Below, one piece after another: positions 17,435 to 27,520 of a stretch of 64,000 bases of DNA. The notes under the pieces are model-generated. The model was not told where the DNA came from, did not search any database, and worked only from the letters and a program-made list of their open reading frames with translations. Numbering within the stretch: position 1 is the first letter of the stretch; each line of letters starts with the position of its first letter. Both the position numbers and the translations under genes were made by a program. The stretch comes from APNM01 sp040361335 (lineage in GTDB: Bacteria > Pseudomonadota > Gammaproteobacteria > Nevskiales > Salinisphaeraceae). The stretch is from NCBI RefSeq assembly GCF_040361335.1, contig NZ_APNM01000002.1, positions 1 through 64,000 on the forward strand. The letters are read 5' to 3'.

Positions 17435-18084
17435 GCGGGGGCCGGCTCGCGGCGGTAGACGCCGGCGTCCTGGATTTCCTCCAGGACCACGTCGGGCAGC
17501 AGGTAGCGCGCGCTGCGGCCGGCGGCCAGGAGCTCGCGGATGCGGGTGCCGGAGATGGTCAGTGGCGGCGGCGTGCACACGTGCACCAGACCGTGCGTGG
17601 CGCCACGCAGGTCGGCGGCGTCGCCGACACGCCGGCGTTCCACCTCGTCGGCGACGGCGGCCGGCAGCTCGGTGTCGGTGTCGGGCCGCTCAACGAGCAC
17701 GATGTGGGCGTGCTCGAACAGGCCGCGCCACTCGTGCCATTTGTCGAGGGCGGCCATCACGTCCCGGCCCATGAGCAGGCACAGGGGCGTGTCCGGCAGT
17801 TCCCGGCGCAGCGAGGCCAATGTGTCCACGGTGTAGGACGGCCCGCGGCGCAACAGCTCGCGGTCGTCGAGACGCAGCCGCGGCTCGTCGGTGATCGCCA
17901 CGCGGATCCACTTGGCGCGTTGGCCGGGCGAGGCGATGGGGGCGCCGCGATGGGGCGGCCGGGCGCTGGGCACCAGCCGTACCTCCGCCAGTTCGAGCGC
18001 TTCCGCGAGTTCCACGGCCAGTCGCAGGTGGCCGTTGTGAACCGGGTCGAACGTGCCGCCGAGAATCCCGATCGGTGCCGGCAT
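17431..18084 (-). CDS. nadD: Nicotinate-nucleotide adenylyltransferase
   Basis: NadD adenylates nicotinate mononucleotide in NAD synthesis. The 217-residue protein has the nucleotidyltransferase motif GILGGTFDPVHNGH, the PPHR segment, the SYTVDTL motif, GRDVMAALDKWHEW and the C-terminal ISGTRIRELLAAGRSARYLLPD. It starts 3 bp after proA and overlaps rsfS, so the genes proA-nadD-rsfS-rlmH very likely form one transcript. Confidence 0.97.
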   Translation of the reverse strand: MPAPIGILGGTFDPVHNGHLRLAVELAEALELAEVRLVPSARPPHRGAPIASPGQRAKWIRVAITDEPRLRLDDRELLRRGPSYTVDTLASLRRELPDTPLCLLMGRDVMAALDKWHEWRGLFEHAHIVLVERPDTDTELPAAVADEVERRRVGDAADLRGATHGLVHVCTPPPLTISGTRIRELLAAGRSARYLLPDVVLEEIQDAGVYRREPAPA

Positions 18085-18087
18085 CGT

Positions 18088-19374
18088 TCAGCGCACGTGC
18101 CCGTCGCCGAACACGACGTACTTCACGGAGGTAAGCCCCTCCAGGCCCACGGGGCCGCGGGCATGCAGCTTGTCGGTGGAGATGCCGATCTCGGCGCCGA
18201 GGCCGTACTCGAAGCCGTCCGCGAAGCGGGTGGAGGCGTTGACCATCACCGACGACGAGTCCACCTCGCGCAGGAAGCGCCGAGCGCGGGTGACGTTCTC
18301 GGTCACGATCGCGTCGGTATGGTGCGAGCCGTGGCTCTCGATATGCTCGATGGCCTCGTCCAGGCCGGCGACCACGCGCACGGCCAGGATCGGCGCCAGG
18401 TACTCGGCGTCCCAGTCCGCCTCGCTGGCCGGCACCGCATCCTCGACCAGCTTGCGGGTGCGCGGACAGCCCCGGATCTGGACATCGGCCTGGCGCAGGG
18501 TGTCGGCGATGTCGGGCAGCAGGCGCTCGGCCACGCTTTCCGCCACCAGCAGCGTTTCCATGGTGTTGCAGGTGCCGAAGCGCTGGGTCTTGGCGTTGAC
18601 CGCGATCGACCGTGCCTTGTCCGGATCGGCGTCGTCGTCGATATAGACGTGGCAGACGCCGTCGAGGTGCTTGATCACCGGCACGCGGGCATGCTCGGCG
18701 ACATACTCGATCAGGCCCTTGCCGCCGCGCGGCACCACCACGTCCACGGAGTCGGTCATGCGCAGGAGTTCGCCGACCGCGGCGCGGTCGGTGGTCTCCA
18801 GCACCTGCACGGCGTCCGTGGGCAGGCCCACGGAGGCCAGGGCGCGTTCGATGCAGGCGGCGATCGCCTGGTTGGACTCGCGCGCCTCGGAGCCGCCGCG
18901 CAGGATCGCGGCGTTACCGGATTTGAGGCACAGGGCGGCGGCGTCCGCGGTGACGTTGGGACGCGATTCGTAGATGATGCCGACCACGCCCAGCGGCACG
19001 CGCATGCGGCCGACCTGGATGCCCGAGGGCCGGTAATTGAGATCGGTGATCGCGCCCACCGGGTCCGGCAGGGCGGCCACCTGGCGGACGCCGTCGGCCA
19101 TGGCGCCGATGCGCTCGTCGGTCAGCTCGAGGCGATCCATCAGGGCGTCGTCGAGGCGGTCGCGGCCGGCGCGCAGGTCACGCTCGTTGGCCGCCTTGAG
19201 ACGGGCGCGATCCTTTTCCAGGGCATCGGCCACGGCGAACAGGGCGGCGTTCTTGACCCCGGGATCGGCCGCGGCCATGCCGCGTGCCGCGCGACGCGCG
19301 CGGCGGCCGACCTCGCGCATGTACTCGCTCACCGTGGTGGGCGCGGCGTCGGCCTGGCTCAAGCTGGCGCTCAT
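18088..19374 (-). CDS. proA: Gamma-glutamyl phosphate reductase
   Basis: ProA reduces gamma-glutamyl phosphate with NADPH in proline synthesis. The 428 residues have the aldehyde-dehydrogenase-like fold, with RMRVPLGVVGIIYESRPNVT, the VPRGGKGLIEYV motif and the catalytic Cys in QRFGTCNTMETLL. C-terminal GLEGLTSVKYVVFGDGHVR is characteristic. The partner kinase gene proB is not in this window. ProA is placed between holA and nadD, with only 7 bp after holA, as in several gammaproteobacteria. Confidence 0.97.
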   Translation of the reverse strand: MSASLSQADAAPTTVSEYMREVGRRARRAARGMAAADPGVKNAALFAVADALEKDRARLKAANERDLRAGRDRLDDALMDRLELTDERIGAMADGVRQVAALPDPVGAITDLNYRPSGIQVGRMRVPLGVVGIIYESRPNVTADAAALCLKSGNAAILRGGSEARESNQAIAACIERALASVGLPTDAVQVLETTDRAAVGELLRMTDSVDVVVPRGGKGLIEYVAEHARVPVIKHLDGVCHVYIDDDADPDKARSIAVNAKTQRFGTCNTMETLLVAESVAERLLPDIADTLRQADVQIRGCPRTRKLVEDAVPASEADWDAEYLAPILAVRVVAGLDEAIEHIESHGSHHTDAIVTENVTRARRFLREVDSSSVMVNASTRFADGFEYGLGAEIGISTDKLHARGPVGLEGLTSVKYVVFGDGHVR

Positions 19375-19381
19375 GATTCGG

Positions 19382-20446
19382 TTACGGACTCCTCGCTGTC
19401 GTCTGGTTTCCTGCCGTCGGCCGTCGCTGGCGTCCCGGCGAGCGGGGTCCGGCCGCGGCCGCGGTATCGAGTGCCAATCTTACCAGTTCTTCCCAGGGGC
19501 GGCCCGGCGCGGCGCCCTTGTTGATGCGGTCCAGGCGCGCGGCGCGGCGGAGCAGGGCGAGCGCGGCGGTGGGGCGGATGCGGGAGGCGGCGGCCGCGAG
19601 CTGGCGCTTGCGTGCCGGGGGCATGCGGACCGAGGCGAGCGCCCGCTCGCGGTCGACGGCCCCGGCGAGCCGGTGCAGCAGCCGTAGCTCGCGGGTCAGC
19701 GCCGCCAGCACGGGCACCGCGTCAACGCCCTCCTCGCGCAGGCGCAGCAGGCTGCGCACCGCGCCCTCGGCGTCGCCGGCCAGGGCCTTGGCGGGCAGGT
19801 CGAACACCGCGAAGCGCGCGGCGTCGGCACCGGCCTCGCGCATGGCGTCCGCGTCCACGGTCGTGTCCGGGAATAGCAGCGCCAACCGGTCGATCTCCTG
19901 GGCGGCGGCGAGCAGGTTGCCTTCGGTCAGGGCGGCGAGCACCGCCACGGCGTCGGATGTGAGCGTCACCCCGCGGCCGGCGGCGCGGCGCTCGATCCAG
20001 TCCGGCAGGGCCGTGGCCGGCAGGGGCCAGGCGTAGACCGCCGCGCCGGCCCCGGCCAGTTGCTTGTACCAGGCGTTGCGCCGCTGGTTCGAGGCCAGGC
20101 CCGGCGCCAGCACGATCAGGACGGTGTCGGCGGGCGGGTCGTCGAGGTAGCGGCCGAGGGCGTCCGCGCCGGGCTTGCCGGGGCCCTTGTCCGGGAGGTG
20201 CAGTTCGATGAGGCGGCGGCTGGCGAACAGCGACAGGTTGTCGCCGGCGGCGGCGAGCTGGCTCCAGTCGAAGCCGGGCTCGGCGTGCAGCACGTCGCGC
20301 TCGTCGTGGCCGGCGGCGCGCGCCGCCGCGCGCACGGCGTCCGCCGCTTCGTGCACCAGCAGCGGTTCCTCGCCGGCCAGCAGGTAGGCCGGCCGCAGGC
20401 CGTGCCGGCGCAGGTCGGCGGGGAGTTGCTCCGGTTTCAATTCCAT
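19382..20446 (-). CDS. holA: DNA polymerase III subunit delta
   Basis: HolA opens the beta sliding clamp as part of the clamp loader. The 354-residue protein begins MELKPEQLPADLRRHGLRPAYLLAGEEPLL, the standard N terminus, and contains GNLLAAAQEIDRLALL plus the Arg-rich helical C-terminal collar region. The ATG at 20446 is chosen because it gives this family N terminus. The lptE gene usually found just upstream is absent; an inverted repeat and speD are there instead. Confidence 0.93.
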   Translation of the reverse strand: MELKPEQLPADLRRHGLRPAYLLAGEEPLLVHEAADAVRAAARAAGHDERDVLHAEPGFDWSQLAAAGDNLSLFASRRLIELHLPDKGPGKPGADALGRYLDDPPADTVLIVLAPGLASNQRRNAWYKQLAGAGAAVYAWPLPATALPDWIERRAAGRGVTLTSDAVAVLAALTEGNLLAAAQEIDRLALLFPDTTVDADAMREAGADAARFAVFDLPAKALAGDAEGAVRSLLRLREEGVDAVPVLAALTRELRLLHRLAGAVDRERALASVRMPPARKRQLAAAASRIRPTAALALLRRAARLDRINKGAAPGRPWEELVRLALDTAAAAGPRSPGRQRRPTAGNQTTARSP

Positions 20447-20451
20447 GTGAT

Positions 20452-20528
20452 CGGTGATTGGTGATTCGTGACTGGCAGGAGCGTAACCGCCCGTGTCAGC
20501 CCTGCAAATCACGAATCACGAATCACCG
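20452..20528. repeat. Inverted repeat of GTGATT units between speD and holA
   Basis: The 20-base arm CGGTGATTGGTGATTCGTGA (20452-20471) is complementary, with one mismatch, to TCACGAATCACGAATCACCG (20509-20528). The loop is 37 bases. The right arm overlaps the last codons and the stop of speD. On the transcript this would be a strong hairpin at the end of speD and just ahead of holA, so it could act as a terminator or mRNA stabiliser. Confidence 0.8.
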
Positions 20529-21289
20529 ACAGGGAAGTTGCGCCCGTAGAAGATCTCCATCACCTCGTGCTCGATGCGTTCGGTGATCTCCGCGGCCTCT
20601 TCCTCGGTCAGATTCTCGGGCGACTCGGCGAACAGGTAGTCGTCCAGGTCCAGCTCGGTGAGACGCATCTTGGTGTGGAAGATGCGCTCGGCGGGGACGT
20701 TGACGTCCACCATCTGGTAGCGGTTCTTGACGTCGTCCGGCACGTAATCCTGGATCGAGTTGATCTCGTGGTCGATGAAGTGCTTGCCGCCGTCGACGTC
20801 GCGGGTGAAGCCGCGCACCCGGTAGTCCAGCGCCACCACGTCGGATTCGAAACTGTAGATCAGGTGCTCCAGGGCCTTGAGCGGCGAGATCAGGCCGCAG
20901 GTGGAGACGTCGATGTCCGCGCGGAACGTGGAGATGCCGTGGTCCGGGTGGAATTCCGGGTAGGTGTGCACGCAGATGTGGCTCTTGTCCAGGTGCGCCA
21001 CCACGGCGTCGGAGTCGGGCTCGTGGTAGGCCGATTCCTCGGCGATCAGCATGGTCACCGAGGCGCCCTCGGGCTCGTAATCCTGGCGCGCCACGTTGAG
21101 GATGTTGGCCCCGATGATGTCGGAGACCTCGGTGAGTATCTGGGTCAGACGCTCGGCGTTGAACACTTCGTCCAGGTACGCGACATAGGCCTTCTTCTGT
21201 TCGGCCGTGCGCGCGTAGCAGATGTCGTAGATGTTGAACGACAGGGACTTGGTGAGGTTGTTGAAGCCGTGCAGTCTGAGTTTGTCCAT
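20516..21289 (-). CDS. speD: S-adenosylmethionine decarboxylase proenzyme
   Basis: SpeD provides decarboxylated SAM for spermidine synthesis. The 257 residues match the long E. coli type. The self-cleavage site is Ser103 in LDKSHICVHTYPE, which becomes the pyruvoyl cofactor. The N-terminal KLRLHGFNNLTKSLSFNIYDICYA and HFIDHEINSIQDYVPDD motifs are also present. The partner speE is not in the window. In Pseudomonas the order trpC-vfr-osmC-speD is found; here vfr/crp is missing. Confidence 0.96.
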   Translation of the reverse strand: MDKLRLHGFNNLTKSLSFNIYDICYARTAEQKKAYVAYLDEVFNAERLTQILTEVSDIIGANILNVARQDYEPEGASVTMLIAEESAYHEPDSDAVVAHLDKSHICVHTYPEFHPDHGISTFRADIDVSTCGLISPLKALEHLIYSFESDVVALDYRVRGFTRDVDGGKHFIDHEINSIQDYVPDDVKNRYQMVDVNVPAERIFHTKMRLTELDLDDYLFAESPENLTEEEAAEITERIEHEVMEIFYGRNFPVGDS

Positions 21290-21374
21290 GGCGCCACTCC
21301 GTGTTGCCGGGCCGCGCGGGATCGCGGGGCGCGCATTATGCCGTCGCCGGGCGGCGGACGAAACGGCGAGAGGG

Positions 21375-21794
21375 TTATGTCGCGTCCCGCAGCTCGTGGC
21401 TGTGCGTGATGTCGACGCTTTCGCGCAGCATGATCGAGGCCGAGCAGTACTTTTCCGCGGACAGGCGCACGGCGCGCGCCACCTGCTTTTCCGACAGGCC
21501 GTCGCCGCTGACGATGAAGTGCAGGTGGATGGCGGTGAAGACCTTGGGGTCGGTGTCGGCGCGGGTGCCGTCGACCCGGATGCGGCAGTCGGTCACCGAT
21601 TGCCGGGCCTTGCGCAGGATGTGCATGACGTCCATCGCGCTGCAGCCGCCCACGCTCATCAGCATCAGTTCCATCGGGCGCATGCCGGCGTTGCCGCCGC
21701 CCAGGGCCGGGGGGCCGTCGATGGTGAGGCTGTGGCCGCTGCCGGCGGTGCCGGTGAAACGAAGGTCTTCCTGCCAGTCTATGGTGACGTTCAT
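21375..21794 (-). CDS. OsmC/YhfA-family protein
   Basis: A 139-residue OsmC-fold protein. The two reactive cysteines of the family are visible in SVGGCSAMDVMHIL and SAEKYCSASIML. OsmC proteins reduce organic hydroperoxides; the YhfA subgroup seen next to crp and speD has no proven substrate. It lies between trpC and speD on the same strand. A 91-bp gap after trpC contains an imperfect hairpin of GGTTTC-like arms. Confidence 0.88.
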   Translation of the reverse strand: MNVTIDWQEDLRFTGTAGSGHSLTIDGPPALGGGNAGMRPMELMLMSVGGCSAMDVMHILRKARQSVTDCRIRVDGTRADTDPKVFTAIHLHFIVSGDGLSEKQVARAVRLSAEKYCSASIMLRESVDITHSHELRDAT

Positions 21795-21885
21795 GGGCTG
21801 GACCTGTCTGGTGTCTCAGGTTTCATGTCGGGTGAATGGCGCCGGTGGCGGGTTCGTGTGTCACGAAACCCGGAACACCGGCCGG

Positions 21886-22689
21886 CTACGCGAGCAGCTC
21901 GGCCAACGCCTGTCCCGGATCCGGGCGGCGCATCAGGGATTCGCCGATCAGCAGGGCCGGCACGCCGGCGGCGCGCAGGCGGGCGACGTCCTCGCGGGTA
22001 TGGATGCCGCTCTCGCTGACCAGCAGACGGCCGGCCGGCACGCGCTCGCGCAGCGCGAGCGTGGTCTCCAGCGTGGTCTCGAAGGTACGCAGATCGCGGT
22101 TGTTGACGCCGATCAGGCAACCCTCGTCCAGCGTCAGGACGCGCTCCAGCTCCTCGGCATCGTGCACCTCGGCGAGCACGTCCATGCCCAGTTCCCGCGC
22201 CTGGGCGGCCAGCCGCGCCATGCGGGTGTCGTCCAGCGCCGCCGCGATCAGCAGGATGCAGTCGGCGCCCAGGGCGCGCGATTCGGTCACCTGCACGGGG
22301 TCGATGATGAAGTCCTTGCGCAATACCGGCAGGGTGCAGGCATCGCGCGCGTCCATCAGGTACTGCGGATCGCCGCGGAAGAATTCGCGGTCGGTGAGCA
22401 CGGACAGGCAGGCGGCGCCGCCCGCCGCGTATTGCGCGGCCAGCGTCGCCGGGTCGAAATCCTCGCGGATCAGGCCCTTGCTGGGGGAGGCCTTCTTGAT
22501 CTCGGCGATCACCGCGATGCCGCGCTCGGCGGCCGTCGCGCGCAGGGCCGCGGCGAAGCCGCGCGCCGGCGGCGCCTCGGCGGCCTGCTCGTGCAGCACC
22601 TCGGGGGTGCCGTAGGCGTGCAGGGTCTGGATCTCCTCGCGCTTGCGCGCCAGGATGCGCGCGAGCACGTTGTCGGCCGGCGCCGTCAT
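21886..22689 (-). CDS. trpC: Indole-3-glycerol phosphate synthase
   Basis: TrpC closes the indole ring in tryptophan synthesis. The 267 residues form a single TIM barrel with no fused TrpF. Typical motifs are VIAEIKKASPSKGLIREDFDP, SVLTDREFFRG, LPVLRKDFIIDPVQV, GVNNRDL and VSESGIHTREDV. Its start overlaps the trpD stop as ATGA, so it is the distal gene of trpE-trpG-trpD-trpC. Confidence 0.97.
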   Translation of the reverse strand: MTAPADNVLARILARKREEIQTLHAYGTPEVLHEQAAEAPPARGFAAALRATAAERGIAVIAEIKKASPSKGLIREDFDPATLAAQYAAGGAACLSVLTDREFFRGDPQYLMDARDACTLPVLRKDFIIDPVQVTESRALGADCILLIAAALDDTRMARLAAQARELGMDVLAEVHDAEELERVLTLDEGCLIGVNNRDLRTFETTLETTLALRERVPAGRLLVSESGIHTREDVARLRAAGVPALLIGESLMRRPDPGQALAELLA

Positions 22690-23717
22690 GGTGCCATCCC
22701 CTGGGTGAGCTCGGCGAGCGCGGCCAGCCGGTCGCCGGCGGCACCGCTGGCCAGGGTCTCGCGGGCCAGGGCCACGCCGGCCGCGATCGAATCCGCCCGC
22801 CCGGCCGTGTACAGCGCGGCGCCGGCGTTGAGCGCGACCATGTCGGCGGCGATGCCGCGCTCGCCGGCGAATGCCCGCCGGATCAGGGCCAGGCTGGCCT
22901 CGGCGTCGTCCACCCGCAGGGCGTCCAGGGAGCCGCGCTCCAGGCCCACGTCCTCGGGGGTGATCTTGTAGCTGGTCACCTCCCCGTCGCGCAGCTCGGA
23001 GACCCGGCTGGGGGCATTGATGCTGAGTTCGTCCAGGCCGTCCTCGCCGTGCACCACCAGGACGTGGCGGCTGCCGAGCTTGGCGAGCACCCGGGCCAGC
23101 GGCTCCGTGAGGTGGCCGTTGAACACGCCCACGACCTGGTTGCGGGCGCCGGCGGGGTTGGTCAGCGGGCCGATGATGTTGAACACGGTGCGGATGCCCA
23201 GCTCACGGCGGGGGCCGATGGCGTGCTTCATGGCGCCGTGATGGGCGGGCGCGAACATGAATCCCACCCCCAGGCTGCGGATGCACTCGGCCACCGCCTC
23301 GGGGGGGATGTCGAGGCGGACGCCGGCGGCCTCCAGGACATCGGCGCTGCCGGACTTGCTGGAGACCGAGCGGTTGCCGTGCTTGGCCACCCGGCCGCCC
23401 GCCGCCGCCACCACGAAGGCGGCCGCGGTGGAGACGTTGAACAGACCCGACCGGTCGCCGCCGGTGCCGCAGGTATCCACGAGCTCGTCGGCGAAGGCCG
23501 GATCCACCGGTACCGGCGTGGCCAGTTCGCGCATCACCTCCGCGGCGGCGGCGATCTCGGCCACGGTCTCGCCCTTCATGCGCAGGGCGACCAGGAATCC
23601 CCCGATCTGCGCCGGCGTGGCGGCGCCGGTCATGATCGCGCGCATCGCTTCGCGCATGCGTTCCGGGTCCAGGTCGCGGCCCGCGACCACATCGTTCATC
23701 AGGGCCTTGTCGATCAT
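22686..23717 (-). CDS. trpD: Anthranilate phosphoribosyltransferase
   Basis: TrpD joins anthranilate to PRPP. The 343-residue protein has the glycine-rich DTCGTGGDRSGLFNVSTAAAFV site, KHGNRSVSSKSGSADVLEAAGV and FNIIGPLTNPA. The ATG at 23717 gives the normal N terminus MIDKALMNDVVAGRDL. The start is 171 bp downstream of trpG, a wide gap for this operon, and the gap is filled by a repeat element. Confidence 0.97.
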   Translation of the reverse strand: MIDKALMNDVVAGRDLDPERMREAMRAIMTGAATPAQIGGFLVALRMKGETVAEIAAAAEVMRELATPVPVDPAFADELVDTCGTGGDRSGLFNVSTAAAFVVAAAGGRVAKHGNRSVSSKSGSADVLEAAGVRLDIPPEAVAECIRSLGVGFMFAPAHHGAMKHAIGPRRELGIRTVFNIIGPLTNPAGARNQVVGVFNGHLTEPLARVLAKLGSRHVLVVHGEDGLDELSINAPSRVSELRDGEVTSYKITPEDVGLERGSLDALRVDDAEASLALIRRAFAGERGIAADMVALNAGAALYTAGRADSIAAGVALARETLASGAAGDRLAALAELTQGMAP

Positions 23718-23743
23718 TGCGATTTCACGAATGTTTCTTAACG

Positions 23744-23889
23744 AACCACGGAGGCACGGAGGCACAGAGAGTAGCAATCTTGAAAAGACTGAAGATGCTG
23801 AGAGCGCAAAAGTGGCCGAAGCAGGGTCACGGCTGTTTCGCCTTGGATTTTGCGGCCTTGACTCTGTGTTCTCTGTGACTCTGTGGTTT
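23744..23889. repeat. AACCACAGAG-type inverted repeat between trpG and trpD
   Basis: The left arm at 23744-23771 consists of near-copies of (A/G)CCAC(A/G)GAGG, and the right arm at 23860-23889 of CTCTGTG copies ending in CTGTGGTTT. The interior is unique. It belongs to a family with copies inside 5601-5919 and at 44701-44876 and 55214-55356. The right arm touches the trpG stop codon. Confidence 0.8.
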
Positions 23890-24484
23890 TATCCTGTCTC
23901 CGCCACGCCGGTACGTGCCAAAAATGTGCGCAGCATGGCGTGGCCGTGCTCGGAGAGGATCGACTCGGGGTGGAACTGCACGCCCTCGGCGCCGGTCGGG
24001 CCGTGGATGAGTCCCATGATCTCGTCGATCTCGCCGTCGGCGCTTTCGGTCCAGGCGGTGATCTCGAATTCCGTCGGCAGGCTCTCCCGGTCCACCACCA
24101 GGGAATGGTACCGCGTGGCGGTGAGCCCGTCCGGCAGGTTCGCGAACACGCCGCGGCCGCGGTGCCGGATCACGGAGGTCTTGCCGTGCATCACCTCGCG
24201 GGCCCGCACCACGCGGCCGCCGAAGGCCTGGCCGATGGCTTGGTGGCCGAGGCACACGCCCAGGATCGGCAGTCGCCCCGCCAGCCGGCGCACGGTCTCC
24301 AGGGACACGCCGGCCTCGTTGGGCGTGCACGGGCCGGGCGAGATCACCACGCCGGCGGGGTCCATGGCCTCGATGTCGGCCACGTCGACCGCGTCGTTGC
24401 GCACCACCTCGACGTCCGCCCCCAGCTCGCCCAGGTACTGGACCAGGTTGAAGGTGAAGGAGTCGTAGTTGTCGATCATCACGA

Positions 24485-24488
<4 letters not shown>
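23889..24488 (-). CDS. trpG: Anthranilate synthase glutaminase component
   Basis: TrpG supplies ammonia from glutamine to TrpE. The 199-residue class-I amidotransferase has the N-terminal MIDNYDSFTFNLVQYLGELG, the oxyanion region SPGPCTPNEAG, the nucleophile Cys in ILGVCLGHQAIGQAFGG and the catalytic His/Glu in GVQFHPES. The start at 24488 overlaps the trpE stop by 4 bp. The frame is open upstream to 24572, but those residues lie within trpE and are not family-like. Confidence 0.97.
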
Positions 24489-25969
<1,481 letters not shown>

Positions 25970-26003
25970 GCGGTCGATCTCCTGGACGGGCGTGATGGCG
26001 CGG

Positions 26004-26021
26004 GCGGCCGCAGGGGGCCGC
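26004..26021. promoter_or_regulatory. Hairpin between the Trp leader peptide and trpE
   Basis: A six-base-pair GC stem GCGGCC/GGCCGC with a six-base loop lies between the stop of the leader ORF (26031) and the trpE start (25969). It is placed where an attenuator would be, but no run of T follows on the minus strand. Control could therefore act through Rho or through translation of trpE. Confidence 0.35.
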
Positions 26022-26030
26022 GGCATCGGC

Positions 26031-26111
26031 TTACGCCGAGGTGCCGTTGCGCCATCGCCACGCGGCGCGGGGAGCGGCCGGCGCGGTCCTGTCCAGAGCG
26101 ATCGAATGCAT
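26031..26111 (-). CDS. Candidate tryptophan leader peptide
   Basis: A 26-codon ORF, MHSIALDRTAPAAPRAAWRW followed by RNGTSA and TAA, lies 61 bases ahead of trpE on the same strand. Trp codons are at residues 18 and 20, near the end, as in trp leader peptides that sense charged tRNA-Trp. The ribosome binding site is weak (GAAG, 8-11 bases upstream). TGG codons are scarce in neighbouring non-coding DNA, so two in three codons here is suggestive but not proof. It is too short to be recovered by length-limited gene finding. Confidence 0.5.
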   Translation of the reverse strand: MHSIALDRTAPAAPRAAWRWRNGTSA

Positions 26112-26217
26112 GTCGGTGTCTTCGCGTTGCGTTTGTCCGGCGGGCGCCGGGGGCGTCCGCGAACCGCGATTATATGTCAGCTTGCCGCCGCCAGAAACCC
26201 GCATGCCCCGTCGCGCC

Positions 26218-26907
26218 TCAGACGGTCCGCAGCGCGTCCAGCTCGCTGCGCATGGCCGCGACCGTGGCCGCGTAGTCGTCGCCGCCGAAGATCGCGGAGC
26301 CGGCGACGAAGGTGTCGGCCCCGGCCGCCGCGATCTCGCGGATATTGTCCTGCTTGACGCCGCCGTCCACCTCCAGCCGGATGGGTTTGCCGGAGGCGTC
26401 GATCAACTCGCGCGCCTCGCGGATCTTGTGCAGCGTCTCCGGGATGAAGGACTGGCCGCCGAAGCCGGGGTTGACCGACATCAGCAGCACCATGTCCAGC
26501 TTGTCGAGCACGTGCTTGAGCCAGTACAGCGGCGTCGCCGGGTTGAACACCAGGCCCGCCTTGCAACCGGCGTCCTTGATCAGTTGCAGGCTGCGGTCGA
26601 TGTGCTCGCTCGCTTCCGGGTGGAAGGTGATGTAGTCCGCGCCGGCCTCGACGAAATCGCCGATCAGGCGGTCCACCGGCTTGACCATCAGGTGGACGTC
26701 GATGGGTGCCTCGATGCCGTAGTCCCGCAACGCCTTGCACACCGGCGCGCCGAAGGTGAGGTTGGGCACGTAGTGATTGTCCATCACGTCGAAGTGGACC
26801 ATGTCCGTGCCGGCGGCGAGGACGTTCTCCACTTCCTCGCCGAGCCGCGCCAGGTCGGCGGACAGGATCGAGGGTGCGATGCGGTAGGGCTGGGGCGACA
26901 GGGGCAT
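26218..26907 (-). CDS. rpe: Ribulose-phosphate 3-epimerase
   Basis: Rpe interconverts ribulose 5-phosphate and xylulose 5-phosphate. The 229 residues include the N-terminal IAPSILSADLARLGEEV, the metal-binding HFDVMDNHYVPNLTFG and DVHLMV, the MSVNPGFGGQSFIP loop, EVDGGVKQDN and GSAIFGGDDY. The gene lies upstream of trpE on the same strand, with 106 bp to the leader ORF. Confidence 0.97.
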   Translation of the reverse strand: MPLSPQPYRIAPSILSADLARLGEEVENVLAAGTDMVHFDVMDNHYVPNLTFGAPVCKALRDYGIEAPIDVHLMVKPVDRLIGDFVEAGADYITFHPEASEHIDRSLQLIKDAGCKAGLVFNPATPLYWLKHVLDKLDMVLLMSVNPGFGGQSFIPETLHKIREARELIDASGKPIRLEVDGGVKQDNIREIAAAGADTFVAGSAIFGGDDYAATVAAMRSELDALRTV

Positions 26908-26994
26908 GGCCGGAACCTGCTGGATGTATTGTGCCGGCGCGCTACTCTACCTTAAGCTGCCCCGCGACACAGCATCCTCACGGGCTCCGAACCT

Positions 26995-27456
26995 ATGGCC
27001 GCGTTCCTGATCGCCGTGCACGCCCTCGCCGCCGTCGTTTGGGTGGGCGGCATGTTCTTCGCCTACCAGGTCCTGCGGCCCGCGGCGGCCGGTCTTGCCC
27101 TGGCCGAGCGGCTGCCGCTCTGGTCCCGAGTCTTCGGCCGTTTCTTCCTCTGGGTCTGGCTGTCGGTGATCGCGCTGCTGGTCACCGGGTACGGCATGAT
27201 CTTCGGCGTCTACGGGGGCATGGCCGCCGCCGGGACCCATATCCACATCATGCACGGCCTCGGATGGCTGATGTTCCTGGCCTTCGGTCACCTGTTCTTC
27301 GTGCCCTGGAAGCGTTTGCGCACGGCGCTGGCCGCCGGTTCCCTGGACGAGGCCGCGCGCCATCTGAACCAGATCCGGTGGATCGTAGCGGTCAATCTCG
27401 CGCTCGGCCTGATCGTGGTCGTCGTCGCCAGCGGCGGCCGTTTCGGTCTGGTCTGA
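26995..27456 (+). CDS. CopD-domain integral membrane protein
   Basis: A 153-residue protein with four predicted membrane helices (about residues 1-28, 48-75, 82-102 and 126-148). His residues lie in helix-associated positions: HALAAVVWVGGMFF in helix 1 and THIHIMHGLGW before helix 3. This pattern fits the CopD domain of copper-resistance proteins and related heme or copper membrane proteins. The function of the stand-alone form is not established. It is divergent from rpe and followed by purC after 64 bp. Confidence 0.72.
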   Translation: MAAFLIAVHALAAVVWVGGMFFAYQVLRPAAAGLALAERLPLWSRVFGRFFLWVWLSVIALLVTGYGMIFGVYGGMAAAGTHIHIMHGLGWLMFLAFGHLFFVPWKRLRTALAAGSLDEAARHLNQIRWIVAVNLALGLIVVVVASGGRFGLV

Positions 27457-27520
27457 CGCGCGTTGTCGCGTCAGGTAAGCTAGCGCGCCTTTCCCTCCGT
27501 TTTCACAGGGATCACGCGCC

